Below, one piece after another: positions 1 through 9,304 of a DNA stretch of 64,000 nt. The notes under the pieces were generated by a model. The model was not told the DNA's origin and made no database searches. It saw nothing but the letters and a program-made list of their open reading frames with translations. Made by a program: the position numbers and the translations under genes. The stretch covers positions 310,001-374,000 of the forward strand of contig CANMHG010000001.1 in NCBI GenBank assembly GCA_947497585.1. Direction: 5' to 3'. The stretch is from an uncultured Bacillaceae bacterium (lineage in GTDB: Bacteria > Bacillota > Bacilli > Bacillales > Bacillaceae_L). Numbering within the stretch: the first letter of the stretch is position 1; the number at the start of each line of letters is the position of its first letter.

Positions 1-2363
1 ATACTGGTAAGATTTCCGTTTATCGCTCAGGTGGTGGGTTTGGTGTAAGATTAGATGCAGGGAATGGATTCCAAGGTGCAGTGATTACACCGTATTATGA
101 TTCATTATTAGTTAAGCTTTCCACTCACGCATTAACGTTTGAACAAGCTGCAGCTAAAATGGTCAGAAATTTGAAAGAGTTCAGAATACGAGGGATTAAA
201 ACGAATATTCCATTCTTAGAGAATGTTATAAAACATGAAAAGTTTATGAACGGTGAGTACAATACTTCTTTTATTGATTCATCACCTGAGCTTTTTATCT
301 TCCCAGAGAGTAAAGATCGTGGTACAAAAATGCTATCTTATATCGGAACTGTTACTGTAAACGGATTTCCGGGAGTAGAGCAAAGGAAAAAGCCAGTTTT
401 TGCTAAGCCAAGAGTACCTAGCATTCAGTATTCAGAACCAATTCCTAATGGAACAAAGCAAATTCTCGATCAAAATGGAGCAGAAGGTCTAGTTTCATGG
501 GTTAAGGATCAAAACAAAGTATTATTAACAGACACCACTTTCCGTGATGCACATCAATCTTTATTAGCAACACGTATTAGAACAAATGACCTAGCGAAAA
601 TTGCAGAACCGACGGCAAGAATGCTGCCAGAACTTTTTTCTTTAGAAATGTGGGGTGGAGCAACATTTGATGTAGCCTATCGCTTTTTAAAAGAAGACCC
701 TTGGGATAGATTACTAACTTTGCGTGAACAAGCGCCAAATGTCTTATTCCAAATGTTACTTAGAGCTTCAAATGCTGTTGGTTATAAGAATTACCCTGAT
801 AATGTTATTAAGGAGTTTGTCGATAACTCTGCTGCTGCAGGTATCGATGTTTTTAGAATTTTTGATAGTTTAAACTGGATTAAAGGAATGATGCCTGCAA
901 TTGAGGCGGTTCGAGAAAGCGGGAAAATCGCAGAGGCAACGATATGTTATACTGGTGACATTAGTGACTCTTCAAGAACCAAATATAATCTAAATTATTA
1001 TAAAGAGCTTGCAAAGGAATTAGAAAACTCTGGAGCTCACATATTAGGAATCAAGGATATGGCAGGTCTATTAAAGCCAGAATCCTCTTATACACTAATT
1101 TCTGCTTTAAAGGAAACAGTAAATATTCCAATCCACCTTCATACACATGATACGAGTGGGAACGGTATTATGACTTATGCAAGGGCAATTGAAGCAGGCG
1201 TAGATATCGTAGATGTAGCTATAAGTTCAATGGCTGGACTTACATCACAGCCTAGTATGAATACACTGTATTATGCTTTAGAAGGTACAAAGCGTAAGCC
1301 GGACATTAATATTAAAGCTTTAGAACAGCTTTCTCACTATTGGGAGGATGTTAGAAAGTATTATATCGACTTTGAAAGTGGTATGAATTCTCCTCATACT
1401 GAGGTCTATATGCATGAAATGCCAGGTGGTCAGTATAGTAATTTACAGCAACAGGCTAAAGCAGTCGGACTAAGTGACCGTTGGGATGAGGTTAAAGAAA
1501 TGTACCGACGTGTAAATGACATGTTTGGAGACATTGTAAAGGTAACTCCATCTTCAAAGGTTGTAGGGGATATGGCTTTATACATGGTTCAGAACCATCT
1601 GAGTGAAGACGATATATACAACAGAGGAGAGACATTAGATTATCCGGACTCCGTAGTTGAGTTATTTGAAGGATATTTAGGTCAGCCTCATGGTGGCTTC
1701 CCAAAAGAATTACAACGCATCATCCTAAAGGGGAAAGAGCCCATAACAGTTCGCCCAGGGGAACTCTTAGAACCAGTGGATTTTACTAAGCAAAAAGAAC
1801 ACCTTTTCCATACTCTTGGCAGACAAGTGACAAGTTTTGAGATAATATCACACGCTTTATATCCTAAGGTATTTATGGACTACCATAAAACTTTTGACTT
1901 GTACGGGGATATCTCAGTCCTTGATACACCAACCTTTTTATATGGAATGAGATTAGGAGAAGAAATTGAGGTTGAAATTGAAAAAGGAAAAACTCTTATT
2001 GTTAAGTTAGTCTCTATAGGAGAGCCACAGGCAGACGGAATGAGAATTGTGTATTTCGAGCTCAATGGTCAGCCGAGGGAAGTTCTAATAAAGGATGAAA
2101 ATATTAAAGCAACTGTTGTAGCGAAACAAAAGGCTAATAGAGATAATCCTGAGCACATCGGTGCGTCAATGCCTGGAACAGTTATAAAAGTGTTAGTAAA
2201 TAAAGGTGAAAAAATAAGTAAGGGTGATCACCTAATGATTACAGAAGCAATGAAAATGGAAACAACTGTGCAAGCACCATTTGCAGGAACTGTTAAAGAG
2301 ATTTATGTTTCAAATGGAGAAGCTATTAAAACAGGAGATTTATTGATAGAAGTTATTAAATAA
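1..2363 (+). CDS. pyc: Pyruvate carboxylase, 3' part (5' end outside window)
   Basis: Biotin enzyme that carboxylates pyruvate to oxaloacetate (anaplerosis). The reading frame is open from base 3, so the GTG at 81 is internal and the gene begins upstream of the window. Visible in order: end of the biotin-carboxylase domain (RSGGGFGVRLDAGNG), the carboxyltransferase domain opening with LLTDTTFRDAHQS, the PYC-specific linker, and a C-terminal biotinyl domain with EAMKME, whose Lys (codon at 2253-2255) is the biotin site 36 residues from the end. About 787 residues are present out of roughly 1150 in the family. It neighbours ctaA, as in B. subtilis, and ends at a strong terminator shared with ctaA. 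Assignment is certain. Confidence 0.98.
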   Translation, partial: TGKISVYRSGGGFGVRLDAGNGFQGAVITPYYDSLLVKLSTHALTFEQAAAKMVRNLKEFRIRGIKTNIPFLENVIKHEKFMNGEYNTSFIDSSPELFIFPESKDRGTKMLSYIGTVTVNGFPGVEQRKKPVFAKPRVPSIQYSEPIPNGTKQILDQNGAEGLVSWVKDQNKVLLTDTTFRDAHQSLLATRIRTNDLAKIAEPTARMLPELFSLEMWGGATFDVAYRFLKEDPWDRLLTLREQAPNVLFQMLLRASNAVGYKNYPDNVIKEFVDNSAAAGIDVFRIFDSLNWIKGMMPAIEAVRESGKIAEATICYTGDISDSSRTKYNLNYYKELAKELENSGAHILGIKDMAGLLKPESSYTLISALKETVNIPIHLHTHDTSGNGIMTYARAIEAGVDIVDVAISSMAGLTSQPSMNTLYYALEGTKRKPDINIKALEQLSHYWEDVRKYYIDFESGMNSPHTEVYMHEMPGGQYSNLQQQAKAVGLSDRWDEVKEMYRRVNDMFGDIVKVTPSSKVVGDMALYMVQNHLSEDDIYNRGETLDYPDSVVELFEGYLGQPHGGFPKELQRIILKGKEPITVRPGELLEPVDFTKQKEHLFHTLGRQVTSFEIISHALYPKVFMDYHKTFDLYGDISVLDTPTFLYGMRLGEEIEVEIEKGKTLIVKLVSIGEPQADGMRIVYFELNGQPREVLIKDENIKATVVAKQKANRDNPEHIGASMPGTVIKVLVNKGEKISKGDHLMITEAMKMETTVQAPFAGTVKEIYVSNGEAIKTGDLLIEVIK

Positions 2364-2369
2364 AAATCT

Positions 2370-2409
2370 AAAAAAACCAGAGGCTCAAACAGCATCTCTG
2401 GTTTTTTTG
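2370..2409. terminator. Bidirectional terminator between pyc and ctaA
   Basis: Inverted repeat AAACCAGAG / CTCTGGTTT with an A-run before and a T-run after. It can end both pyc (plus) and ctaA (minus), whose stop codons lie on either side. Confidence 0.85.
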
Positions 2410-2411
2410 TG

Positions 2412-3368
2412 TTAACTAATATCAAATTTATCTGTTTTTGAGTTTTTAAGAGATAATTCGTTCTTATTACTCCTTGATGTTAACAGGAGTAAATAACTTA
2501 ATACCCCAAATAAACATGCAATAATCAAAGCGTGTGCTAATGCTACAAAAAGATTAAGTCTAGTTAACACTACTACTGCACCAGAAAGTACCTGTAAACT
2601 AACAAGAGTAAATGCAATTATCCAGCCCCAGTATATAACATTTTGATGTTTATGATATTTAATAGCGCGGAGCATTGCGATAAATATCCAAACAAAAATT
2701 AATCCTGCTGCAAATCGATGACCCATTTGAACCCATTCATGGGACTGAGTAGGAAATCCAAGTTGGTTGTAATTACATACTGGCCAATCAGGACAAGCTA
2801 GGCTCGCACCTTTATGTCGAACATAAGCCCCAGAATATACAACTACATAGCTATATAAAATAATGCCTACAATATGGAATTTCATTTTTGCATTAATAAT
2901 CAGTGACTCAGCATTAAATTTCTTATCAACTTCAAATATTAATAGGGTTAATAGTAAAACTGATGCGAATGATATTAAGGAAATTCCGAAATGTAAGGCT
3001 AATACAGCGTCAGACTGCCCCCACATTACAGCAGCAGCGCCAATTAGAGCCTGTAATACTAAGAAGAAAAAGGAAATAAGAGCTAGAAATTTGGTTTCTC
3101 GAATATGGCCAATTGCTTTCCATGTCCAAATCGATAGGATTAATACCATAATCCCGACAGATCCAGAAACAAGACGGTGGCTTAATTCAATTATTAATTC
3201 AGGAGTAATATTACTCGGGACAAATTCTCCATGACACAATGGCCAGGAATCTCCGCAACCTTCTCCTGACTCAGTTTTAGTTACTAATGCGCCACCAATA
3301 AGAACGAACAACATTCCAAGTGTAGTTAATACCGCGAACCATTTCAGCATTCGATGCAATATATTCAC
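2412..3368 (-). CDS. ctaA: Heme A synthase CtaA (COX15 family)
   Basis: Membrane protein that oxidises the C8 methyl of heme O to a formyl group, giving heme A for the caa3 oxidase. About eight membrane segments are predicted. Two extracytoplasmic Cys pairs are visible ([12 protein letters not shown], and [10 protein letters not shown]), as are the four family His positions in ELSHR, ALHFG, QMGHR and ALAHA. The longest frame starts at a GTG that sits inside the ribosome site GGAAGGTG. The TTG three codons later (codon 3359-3357) is better spaced, giving about 315 residues against roughly 306 in B. subtilis. It is divergent from ctaB across a long AT-rich region, as in B. subtilis where ResD controls both. 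Confidence 0.95.
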   Translation of the reverse strand: MNILHRMLKWFAVLTTLGMLFVLIGGALVTKTESGEGCGDSWPLCHGEFVPSNITPELIIELSHRLVSGSVGIMVLILSIWTWKAIGHIRETKFLALISFFFLVLQALIGAAAVMWGQSDAVLALHFGISLISFASVLLLTLLIFEVDKKFNAESLIINAKMKFHIVGIILYSYVVVYSGAYVRHKGASLACPDWPVCNYNQLGFPTQSHEWVQMGHRFAAGLIFVWIFIAMLRAIKYHKHQNVIYWGWIIAFTLVSLQVLSGAVVVLTRLNLFVALAHALIIACLFGVLSYLLLLTSRSNKNELSLKNSKTDKFDIS

Positions 3369-4077
3369 CTTCCAAATTACTAATACATCGTTTCATGATC
3401 GTCAATGCAATGAATAATTAGTAATAGTTGTTTTATCAAAATTCCATCTCTACAATAATATACAATTTTCGATGGTTAATCAAAGATAAAATTTTACAAC
3501 TGTCGATATTGCAAGAAGTCAGATATTAATGGACTATAATTATAGTAAAAAAATATATTGTAATTGTTTCAAAAGTAGTTGATTTATCATTTTTAATTTG
3601 CTAGAAATAGAAGAGTAGATTTTGAGTTATCACTAAATATACTAGGAGAAAAGTGTTATCCTCACTAGTGTTTCCAACTTTTTCACCTTGTTAATAGTGT
3701 TTAATTGAATCTTGTCTAAACTGTAAAAAATATATTTTATTAATAGATTAAATCGCATATAATATTAATAAATCTCGGGTCACAATTTAGACAAAAATTA
3801 TTCATAAAGTGTTCACAAAAAATATCGAAAATGTGATTTAATATACAGAAGAGGAATTTATTAATATAATATAAAAAATGTCCTCAATATGTTATGATAA
3901 AAATGTTGTAGAAAATTGGTTTAGATTATTCCTTTTTTATATAAATTTGTTTCATTCTATAATATAGTTATCAGTGGTGAATAAATTTATCTTATTTACC
4001 TGATTGGTATAGTACCTCACATTCGGAATTACGGTATGTGAAGCTAGACTATGCCCGTAGATAAAGGAGGAATAAAT
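3369..4077. other. ctaA-ctaB divergent intergenic region (no gene seen)
   Basis: About 700 bases, very AT-rich, with stop codons in all frames and no convincing ribosome-binding site and frame except that of ctaB at the right end. It must hold the divergent promoters of ctaA and ctaB. The only specific element I can propose is the ResD-like pair listed separately. Confidence 0.7.
3801..3820. promoter_or_regulatory. Candidate tandem ResD-binding sites
   Basis: ATTCATAAA and GTTCACAAA lie 11 bases apart. On the minus strand these read TTTATGAAT and TTTGTGAAC, each one mismatch from the ResD consensus TTTGTGAAT, and on the same face of the helix. ResD activates ctaA and ctaB in B. subtilis. The site is an inference from motif and context. 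Confidence 0.35.
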
Positions 4078-5007
4078 ATGAGCAACACGAGAGCAGTTGA
4101 TGACAATGAACTGCAAGACCAAACGAGCTCTCATTATATAAACAAGAGGTCCGCTTACAAGGATTTTCTAGCATTAATCAAGATAGGTATTGTAAATTCA
4201 AATGCGATTACTACCTTTACTGGACTGTGGTTAGCCCTTCACTTTTCAGGGATGGCTTTTCTAGAAAATTTAGACATTGTCCTTTTTACATTAATTGGTT
4301 CTTCATTGGTTATCGCTGGTTCCTGTAGTTTAAATAACTATATTGACCGCGATATTGATCCCTATATGGAAAGAACAAAATCACGTCCAACCGTTACGGG
4401 TACAGTTGATCCTAAACGTGTACTAGTAATGGGAATTGTACTCACAATTATTGGTACTATTTTCTTGTTGTTAACGACTGTTACAGCAGCAGTGATTGGA
4501 ATCATTGGTGTTGTAGCTTATGTCTATCTATATACAATCTGGTCAAAAAGAAGATATACAATTAATACAGTAATAGGAAGTATATCAGGAGCAGTACCTC
4601 CACTCATCGGATGGGCTGCGGTTGATCCAGACCTTCATATGGTTGCTTGGATTCTCTTTTTAATTCTGTTTATATGGCAACCACCACACTTTCTAGCCTT
4701 AGCTATGAAGCGTGTAGAAGAATACCGTGCTGCAGGCGTTCCTATGCTCCCTGTTGTACATGGTTTTGCAGTAACCAAGAGACAAATTGTGATTTGGGTT
4801 GCATGTCTACTACCTCTTCCTTTTTATCTCTTTTCACTTGGAATACCTTTTATGATTCTTGCTACTCTTCTAAATTTAGGGTGGCTAATAATTGGTCTAT
4901 ATGGTTTTAAAATGAAGGATGACATTAAGTGGGCTAAGTTCATGTTTGTATACTCGCTTAATTATTTGACCATTCTGTTTGTAGCAATGGTTATTGTAAC
5001 TATTTAG
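4078..5007 (+). CDS. ctaB: Protoheme IX farnesyltransferase (heme O synthase)
   Basis: UbiA-family prenyltransferase that adds farnesyl to protoheme to make heme O, the substrate of CtaA. 309 residues, multi-pass membrane protein. The Asp-rich prenyl-diphosphate motif NNYIDRDID is visible about 95 residues in, and a second conserved segment with [15 protein letters not shown] follows. The start is the ATG at 4078, preceded by AAAGGAGG at 4063-4070; the ATG at 4051 lies upstream of that site and is not used. First gene of the cta operon. A long palindrome separates it from ctaC, so ctaB may be partly uncoupled from the structural genes. Confidence 0.95.
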   Translation: MSNTRAVDDNELQDQTSSHYINKRSAYKDFLALIKIGIVNSNAITTFTGLWLALHFSGMAFLENLDIVLFTLIGSSLVIAGSCSLNNYIDRDIDPYMERTKSRPTVTGTVDPKRVLVMGIVLTIIGTIFLLLTTVTAAVIGIIGVVAYVYLYTIWSKRRYTINTVIGSISGAVPPLIGWAAVDPDLHMVAWILFLILFIWQPPHFLALAMKRVEEYRAAGVPMLPVVHGFAVTKRQIVIWVACLLPLPFYLFSLGIPFMILATLLNLGWLIIGLYGFKMKDDIKWAKFMFVYSLNYLTILFVAMVIVTI

Positions 5008-5075
5008 TTTGATAGTAGTACAAAATTACTTTAGGTAATTCTTTCTCAACAGAAATTATATATAGAAGGAATTTT

Positions 5076-5118
5076 ATCTAGTTGTGTTCGTAAGCTAAAC
5101 TTATGGATACAACTAGAT
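5076..5118 (+). repeat. 43-nt palindromic hairpin between ctaB and ctaC
   Basis: Perfect 10-base arms ATCTAGTTGT / ACAACTAGAT enclose a second stem CGTAAG / CTTATG (one G-U pair) around loop CTAAA. No T-run follows, so it is not a standard terminator. It could be an mRNA processing or stabilising structure that sets different levels for ctaB and ctaCDEF. Confidence 0.7.
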
Positions 5119-5221
5119 CGTACTTTCTATTAGTAAAAGTCTACTTTTATTAATTTGAAAGTAATACTTACTCAATAGGAATTATTTATTACTAACTTTG
5201 AAAGAGGGGTTTGATTAAGCT

Positions 5222-6274
5222 ATGAAAAGATGGCTACCAAAGGTGCGCACATTTTTATTATTTGGTTTGATGGCGCTACTGTTAGCAGGTTGTGGTAAAC
5301 CATTTTTGTCCACACTTCAACCAGCTGGTGAAGTAGCGGATGATCAGTACTCATTAATGATTTTGAGTACCTTAATTATGGTAATTGTTATTTTAGTAGT
5401 AACAGTTATTTTCATTTATGTTGTAATACGTTTCCGTAGACGTCCAGGGGATGAAAATATTATCCCTAAGCAAGTAGAAGGAAGTCACAAGCTAGAAGTA
5501 ATTTGGACTGTTATTCCAATTATCCTTTTAATTATTTTAGCTATTCCTACTGTTGCTTCTACTTTTAAACTTGCTGATGTTTCTCCTATGCTAGATGAAA
5601 CACGTGATGAGGATGCTCTTGTAGTTAATGTAACTGCGAACCTTTATTGGTGGGAGTTTGAATATCCTGATTTAGGAGTAGTTACTGGTCAAGAATTAGT
5701 TGTTCCTACTGATGAGAGAGTTTACTTCAACTTAAAAGCTTCTGACGTAAAACACTCATTTTGGATTCCATCTGTTGGTGGGAAAATGGATACAAACACT
5801 GATAACACAAACCAGTTTTGGTTAGAGTTTGACCAAGAGAGAGCTCAAGAAATTTTTTATGGTATCTGTGCTGAGCTGTGTGGACCTTCACATGCTTTCA
5901 TGGATTTTAAAGTTAAACCAATGCCTAGAGCAGAATTCGATAAGTGGATTGAGGATATGAAAACAGCTACTCACGAGCCACAATCAGAATTAGCTAGTGC
6001 TGGTGAACAAATTTTTAATGATAAGAGCTGTATTGCATGTCACGCAATTAATGCCTCTGAAAAGAGAGCAACTGCACCGAGCTTAGCAAATTTCGGTGAA
6101 CGTGTGAAAATTGCTGGTATCTTAGATTACAATGAAGAAAACTTGAAAAAATGGTTGAGAGATCCTGAATCTGTTAAACCAGCTAATAAAATGACAAACA
6201 CTTACCCAGAGCTTTCTGAGGATGAGCTAGATGCTCTTGCAGAATATTTAATGGGTCTTAAGGTTCAAGATTAA
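5222..6274 (+). CDS. ctaC: caa3 cytochrome oxidase subunit II with fused cytochrome c
   Basis: Accepts electrons from cytochrome c through its own heme c and passes them via CuA to subunit I. 350 residues: lipoprotein signal with LLLAGC (Cys24), two membrane helices, a CuA domain with CAELCGPSHAFM and the upstream His in VKHSFW, then a C-terminal class I cytochrome c domain with CIACH (Cys270, Cys273, His274) and the likely axial Met324. The fused heme domain defines the caa3 rather than the aa3 quinol type. A GAGGGG site lies rather far (about 13 bases) from the ATG; no better in-frame start exists because TAA precedes closely. Confidence 0.97.
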   Translation: MKRWLPKVRTFLLFGLMALLLAGCGKPFLSTLQPAGEVADDQYSLMILSTLIMVIVILVVTVIFIYVVIRFRRRPGDENIIPKQVEGSHKLEVIWTVIPIILLIILAIPTVASTFKLADVSPMLDETRDEDALVVNVTANLYWWEFEYPDLGVVTGQELVVPTDERVYFNLKASDVKHSFWIPSVGGKMDTNTDNTNQFWLEFDQERAQEIFYGICAELCGPSHAFMDFKVKPMPRAEFDKWIEDMKTATHEPQSELASAGEQIFNDKSCIACHAINASEKRATAPSLANFGERVKIAGILDYNEENLKKWLRDPESVKPANKMTNTYPELSEDELDALAEYLMGLKVQD

Positions 6275-6309
6275 TGGATATTCCATTACGATAAAAAGGA
6301 GGTCACACT

Positions 6310-8181
6310 GTGAGTACGTTAACTCAGAAAAAAGGATTTGGCGCAACAGTTTGGGATTATTTAACTACTGTTGATCATAAGAAAATCGCTATCCTTTATC
6401 TAATTGCTGGTGGATTCTTCTTCCTTGTTGGGGGATTAGAAGCACTTATTATCCGTATTCAGTTAGCTGTTCCTGATAGTAATTTTGTCAGTGCAGGACT
6501 GTATAATGAAATATTAACTATGCATGGTACAACGATGATTTTCCTTGCGGCAATGCCATTATTGTTCGCATTGATGAATGCCGTTGTTCCACTACAAATT
6601 GGAGCACGTGACGTAGCATTTCCATTTGTAAATGCATTAGGATTTTGGTTGTTTTTCTTTGGTGGAATCTTCTTAAACTTAAGTTGGTTCTTAGGTGGAG
6701 CACCTGATGCAGGTTGGACTTCATATGCGTCATTATCTCTAGCTTCACCTACACACGGTATTGATTTTTATGCACTTGGTCTACAAATCTCAGGTATTGG
6801 TACGTTAATTGGGGGTATTAACTTCCTAGTTACAATCATTAATATGCGTGCACCTGGTATGACTTATATGCGTATGCCTTTATTTACATGGTCTACGTTT
6901 GTAGCTTCTGCTTTAATATTATTTGCTTTCCCTCCATTAACTGTAGGTTTAGCATTATTAATGTTTGATCGTCTATTCGGAACTGGATTCTTTGATCCTA
7001 CAATGGGTGGAAACACAATTATTTGGGAGCACTTATTCTGGATTTTCGGACATCCTGAAGTTTACATCTTGATCTTGCCGGCATTCGGTGTTTTCTCTGA
7101 AATATTTTCTACATTCTCTAGAAAACGTTTATTCGGATATTCATCCATGGTTTTTGCTACTGTATTAATCGGTTTTCTAGGATTCATGGTATGGGCTCAC
7201 CATATGTTTACAACTGGGTTAGGACCAATTGCTAATGCAATTTTTGCTGTAGCAACGATGGCTATCGGGGTTCCAACTGGTATTAAAATATTTAACTGGC
7301 TATTTACGATGTGGGGCGGACAAATCAAGTTCACTACACCTATGCACTATGCAGTTGCGTTTATTCCTTCGTTTGTAATGGGAGGGGTAACTGGTGTAAT
7401 GCTTGCCGCAGCAACAGCTGACTACCAATACCATGACACTTATTTCGTAGTAGCTCACTTTCACTATGTAATTGTTGGTGGGGTAGTATTTGGTTTATTA
7501 GGTGGAGTTCACTACTGGTGGCCATTAATGTTTGGTAGAATGCTAAACGAAACATTAGGGAAAATAACTTTCTGGTTATTCTTAATTGGTTTCCACTTAA
7601 CATTCTTTATTCAACATTTCCTAGGTCTAATGGGGATGCAACGTCGTATCTTCACATTCCTACCAGGAAAAGGTTTAGATACTGGTAACTTAATCAGTTC
7701 AATTGGTGCAATCTTTATGGCTGTTTCAACATTAGTATTACTTTATAACGTTATAAAAACATCAATTAACGGACCAAAAGCAAGTAAAGACCCTTGGGGA
7801 GATGGTCGTACTTTAGAGTGGGCTCTTCCGATTCCAACGCCTGAGTACAACTTTAAACAACTTCCATTAGTGCGTGGATTAGATGCACTTTGGGTTGAGA
7901 AAATGGCAGGGAAAAAAGAAATGACACCTGCTGAACCAATCGGTGATATCCATATGCCAAATGCATCTATTTTACCGTTCACAATTTCATTGGGATTATT
8001 TATTGGCGCATTTGGAATCATGTACCGCACAGAAGAGCCTTGGGCTTACCCGGTATTATTCCTAGGTGCTATCATTACATTTGGTTCAATGTTATTACGT
8101 TCAGTAATTGATGATCACGGATATCATATTCATAAAGAAGAATTATTGAAGGATGATAATGATAAGGGGGTTAAGGCATAA
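6310..8181 (+). CDS. ctaD: Cytochrome c oxidase subunit I
   Basis: Catalytic heme-copper subunit that reduces O2 to water and pumps protons, in the cytoplasmic membrane. 623 residues, at least 12 membrane helices. Ligand segments visible: MHGTTMIF (low-spin heme His), WIFGHPEVY (CuB His and the cross-linked Tyr), WAHHMF (two CuB His) and VVAHFHYV (heme a3 and heme a His). It starts at GTG 6310 with AAGGAGGT seven bases upstream. The stop overlaps the ctaE ATG by one base (TAATG), indicating translational coupling. Confidence 0.98.
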   Translation: MSTLTQKKGFGATVWDYLTTVDHKKIAILYLIAGGFFFLVGGLEALIIRIQLAVPDSNFVSAGLYNEILTMHGTTMIFLAAMPLLFALMNAVVPLQIGARDVAFPFVNALGFWLFFFGGIFLNLSWFLGGAPDAGWTSYASLSLASPTHGIDFYALGLQISGIGTLIGGINFLVTIINMRAPGMTYMRMPLFTWSTFVASALILFAFPPLTVGLALLMFDRLFGTGFFDPTMGGNTIIWEHLFWIFGHPEVYILILPAFGVFSEIFSTFSRKRLFGYSSMVFATVLIGFLGFMVWAHHMFTTGLGPIANAIFAVATMAIGVPTGIKIFNWLFTMWGGQIKFTTPMHYAVAFIPSFVMGGVTGVMLAAATADYQYHDTYFVVAHFHYVIVGGVVFGLLGGVHYWWPLMFGRMLNETLGKITFWLFLIGFHLTFFIQHFLGLMGMQRRIFTFLPGKGLDTGNLISSIGAIFMAVSTLVLLYNVIKTSINGPKASKDPWGDGRTLEWALPIPTPEYNFKQLPLVRGLDALWVEKMAGKKEMTPAEPIGDIHMPNASILPFTISLGLFIGAFGIMYRTEEPWAYPVLFLGAIITFGSMLLRSVIDDHGYHIHKEELLKDDNDKGVKA

Positions 8182-8801
8182 TGCACGTTGAAGAGAAATT
8201 AACAGCTGAAACATTTCCTGACTCTCCCGAAAAAGCAACCCTTGAAGGTAAAAATAAATTTTTAGGTTTCTGGTTATTTTTAGGTGGAGAAACTGTCCTG
8301 TTTGCTTCTTTATTCGCAACATATCTTGCATTAAAGGATCAAACTAATGGAGGTCCAACAGGTCAGGAGATCTTTGACCTTCCACTAGTTTTCATAGCAA
8401 CTATGTTGTTATTAACTAGTTCGTTAACAAGTGTTTACGCAATGTATCATATGAAAAATTTTGACTTTAGAAAAATGCAGTTATGGCTTGGTGTAACTGT
8501 ATTCCTGGGAGCTTTGTTCTTAGGACTGGAAATTTATGAATTTAATCATTATGTGCATTTAGAGCATACAATTACTAGTAGTGCATTTGGTTCAGCATTT
8601 TATGTACTTGTTGGAACTCACGGTGCGCACGTTGCCTTTGGATTATGCTGGATCACTGCATTAATGATTCGTAATTCAAAACGTGGATTAGATCTTTACA
8701 ATGCACCTAAGTTCTATGTTGCGAGTTTATACTGGCACTTTATCGATGTTGTATGGATCTTCATCTTCACGGTAGTATACTTAATGGGAATGGTGGGATA
8801 A
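8181..8801 (+). CDS. ctaE: Cytochrome c oxidase subunit III
   Basis: COX3-family membrane subunit that stabilises the oxidase core. 206 residues, five predicted membrane helices, with the family's WLFLGGETVLF first helix, the GTHGAHVAFG segment and the C-terminal YWHFIDVVWIFIF. Ribosome site AAGGGGG lies within the end of ctaD. Length fits the short bacillus-type subunit III. Confidence 0.97.
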   Translation: MHVEEKLTAETFPDSPEKATLEGKNKFLGFWLFLGGETVLFASLFATYLALKDQTNGGPTGQEIFDLPLVFIATMLLLTSSLTSVYAMYHMKNFDFRKMQLWLGVTVFLGALFLGLEIYEFNHYVHLEHTITSSAFGSAFYVLVGTHGAHVAFGLCWITALMIRNSKRGLDLYNAPKFYVASLYWHFIDVVWIFIFTVVYLMGMVG

Positions 8802-8805
8802 ACTG

Positions 8806-9138
8806 ATGGCGGCAAATTTATCAAATTCAGGTAACCCTAAAGTTGATTTGGTATATCGTAAGAAGAAAAATGCAGAAGATATGAAGTACCAAGTAATTAC
8901 TTTTATAATTACGTTATTTCTAACAATCATGGCATTTTTAGCTGTAGGCCTTGATTTCTCAGGATGGTATGTTGTTCCTTTCATCATTCTGTTGGCTGTC
9001 GTACAATTAATCTTTCAACTTTATTATTTCATGCATATGTCTCATAAAGGTCATGAAGTGCCAGCTCTATTTTTATACTCCGGTGTAACAGTAGCAGCTA
9101 TCACAGTTCTTGCTTTCATGACAATTATTTGGTGGTAA
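8806..9138 (+). CDS. ctaF: Cytochrome c oxidase subunit IV
   Basis: Small membrane subunit of the caa3 oxidase. 110 residues, three predicted helices, hydrophilic N-terminus and the family segment LIFQLYYFMHM. It sits four bases after ctaE and is the last structural subunit gene; a strong terminator follows directly, separating it from ctaG. Confidence 0.95.
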   Translation: MAANLSNSGNPKVDLVYRKKKNAEDMKYQVITFIITLFLTIMAFLAVGLDFSGWYVVPFIILLAVVQLIFQLYYFMHMSHKGHEVPALFLYSGVTVAAITVLAFMTIIWW

Positions 9139-9148
9139 TATGATGTAA

Positions 9149-9182
9149 AAGAAAATCGGCCTATGGCCGATTTTCTTTTTTT
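9149..9182 (+). terminator. Terminator after ctaF
   Basis: Stem AAGAAAATCGGCC / GGCCGATTTTCTT with loop TAT, followed by a T-run. Confidence 0.9.
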
Positions 9183-9237
9183 CAATAAACAAGAGTTTTT
9201 ACTATAAGTAGTGTAGAAATGTTACCAAAACGTTCAT

Positions 9238-9267
9238 TTGTTTATAACAGACAAACTGATGTATAAT
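9238..9267 (+). promoter_or_regulatory. Candidate SigA promoter for ctaG
   Basis: TTGTTT and a perfect TATAAT (9262-9267) with an 18-base spacer, about 37 bases before the ctaG ATG and just downstream of the ctaF terminator. The -35 is weak. Confidence 0.4.
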
Positions 9268-9304
9268 GGAATTGTCGCAATTTGCAACTTAATGAGGTGA
9301 AATT

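Noticed and set aside
2863..3234. 123-codon plus-strand frame inside ctaA
   Set aside because: Antisense to the heme A synthase helices; Ile/Thr/Asn-rich composition typical of antisense membrane-protein frames.
4051..4077. ATG at 4051 as start of ctaB
   Set aside because: It lies upstream of the strong AAAGGAGG site that serves ATG 4078, and its nine codons are not family-like.
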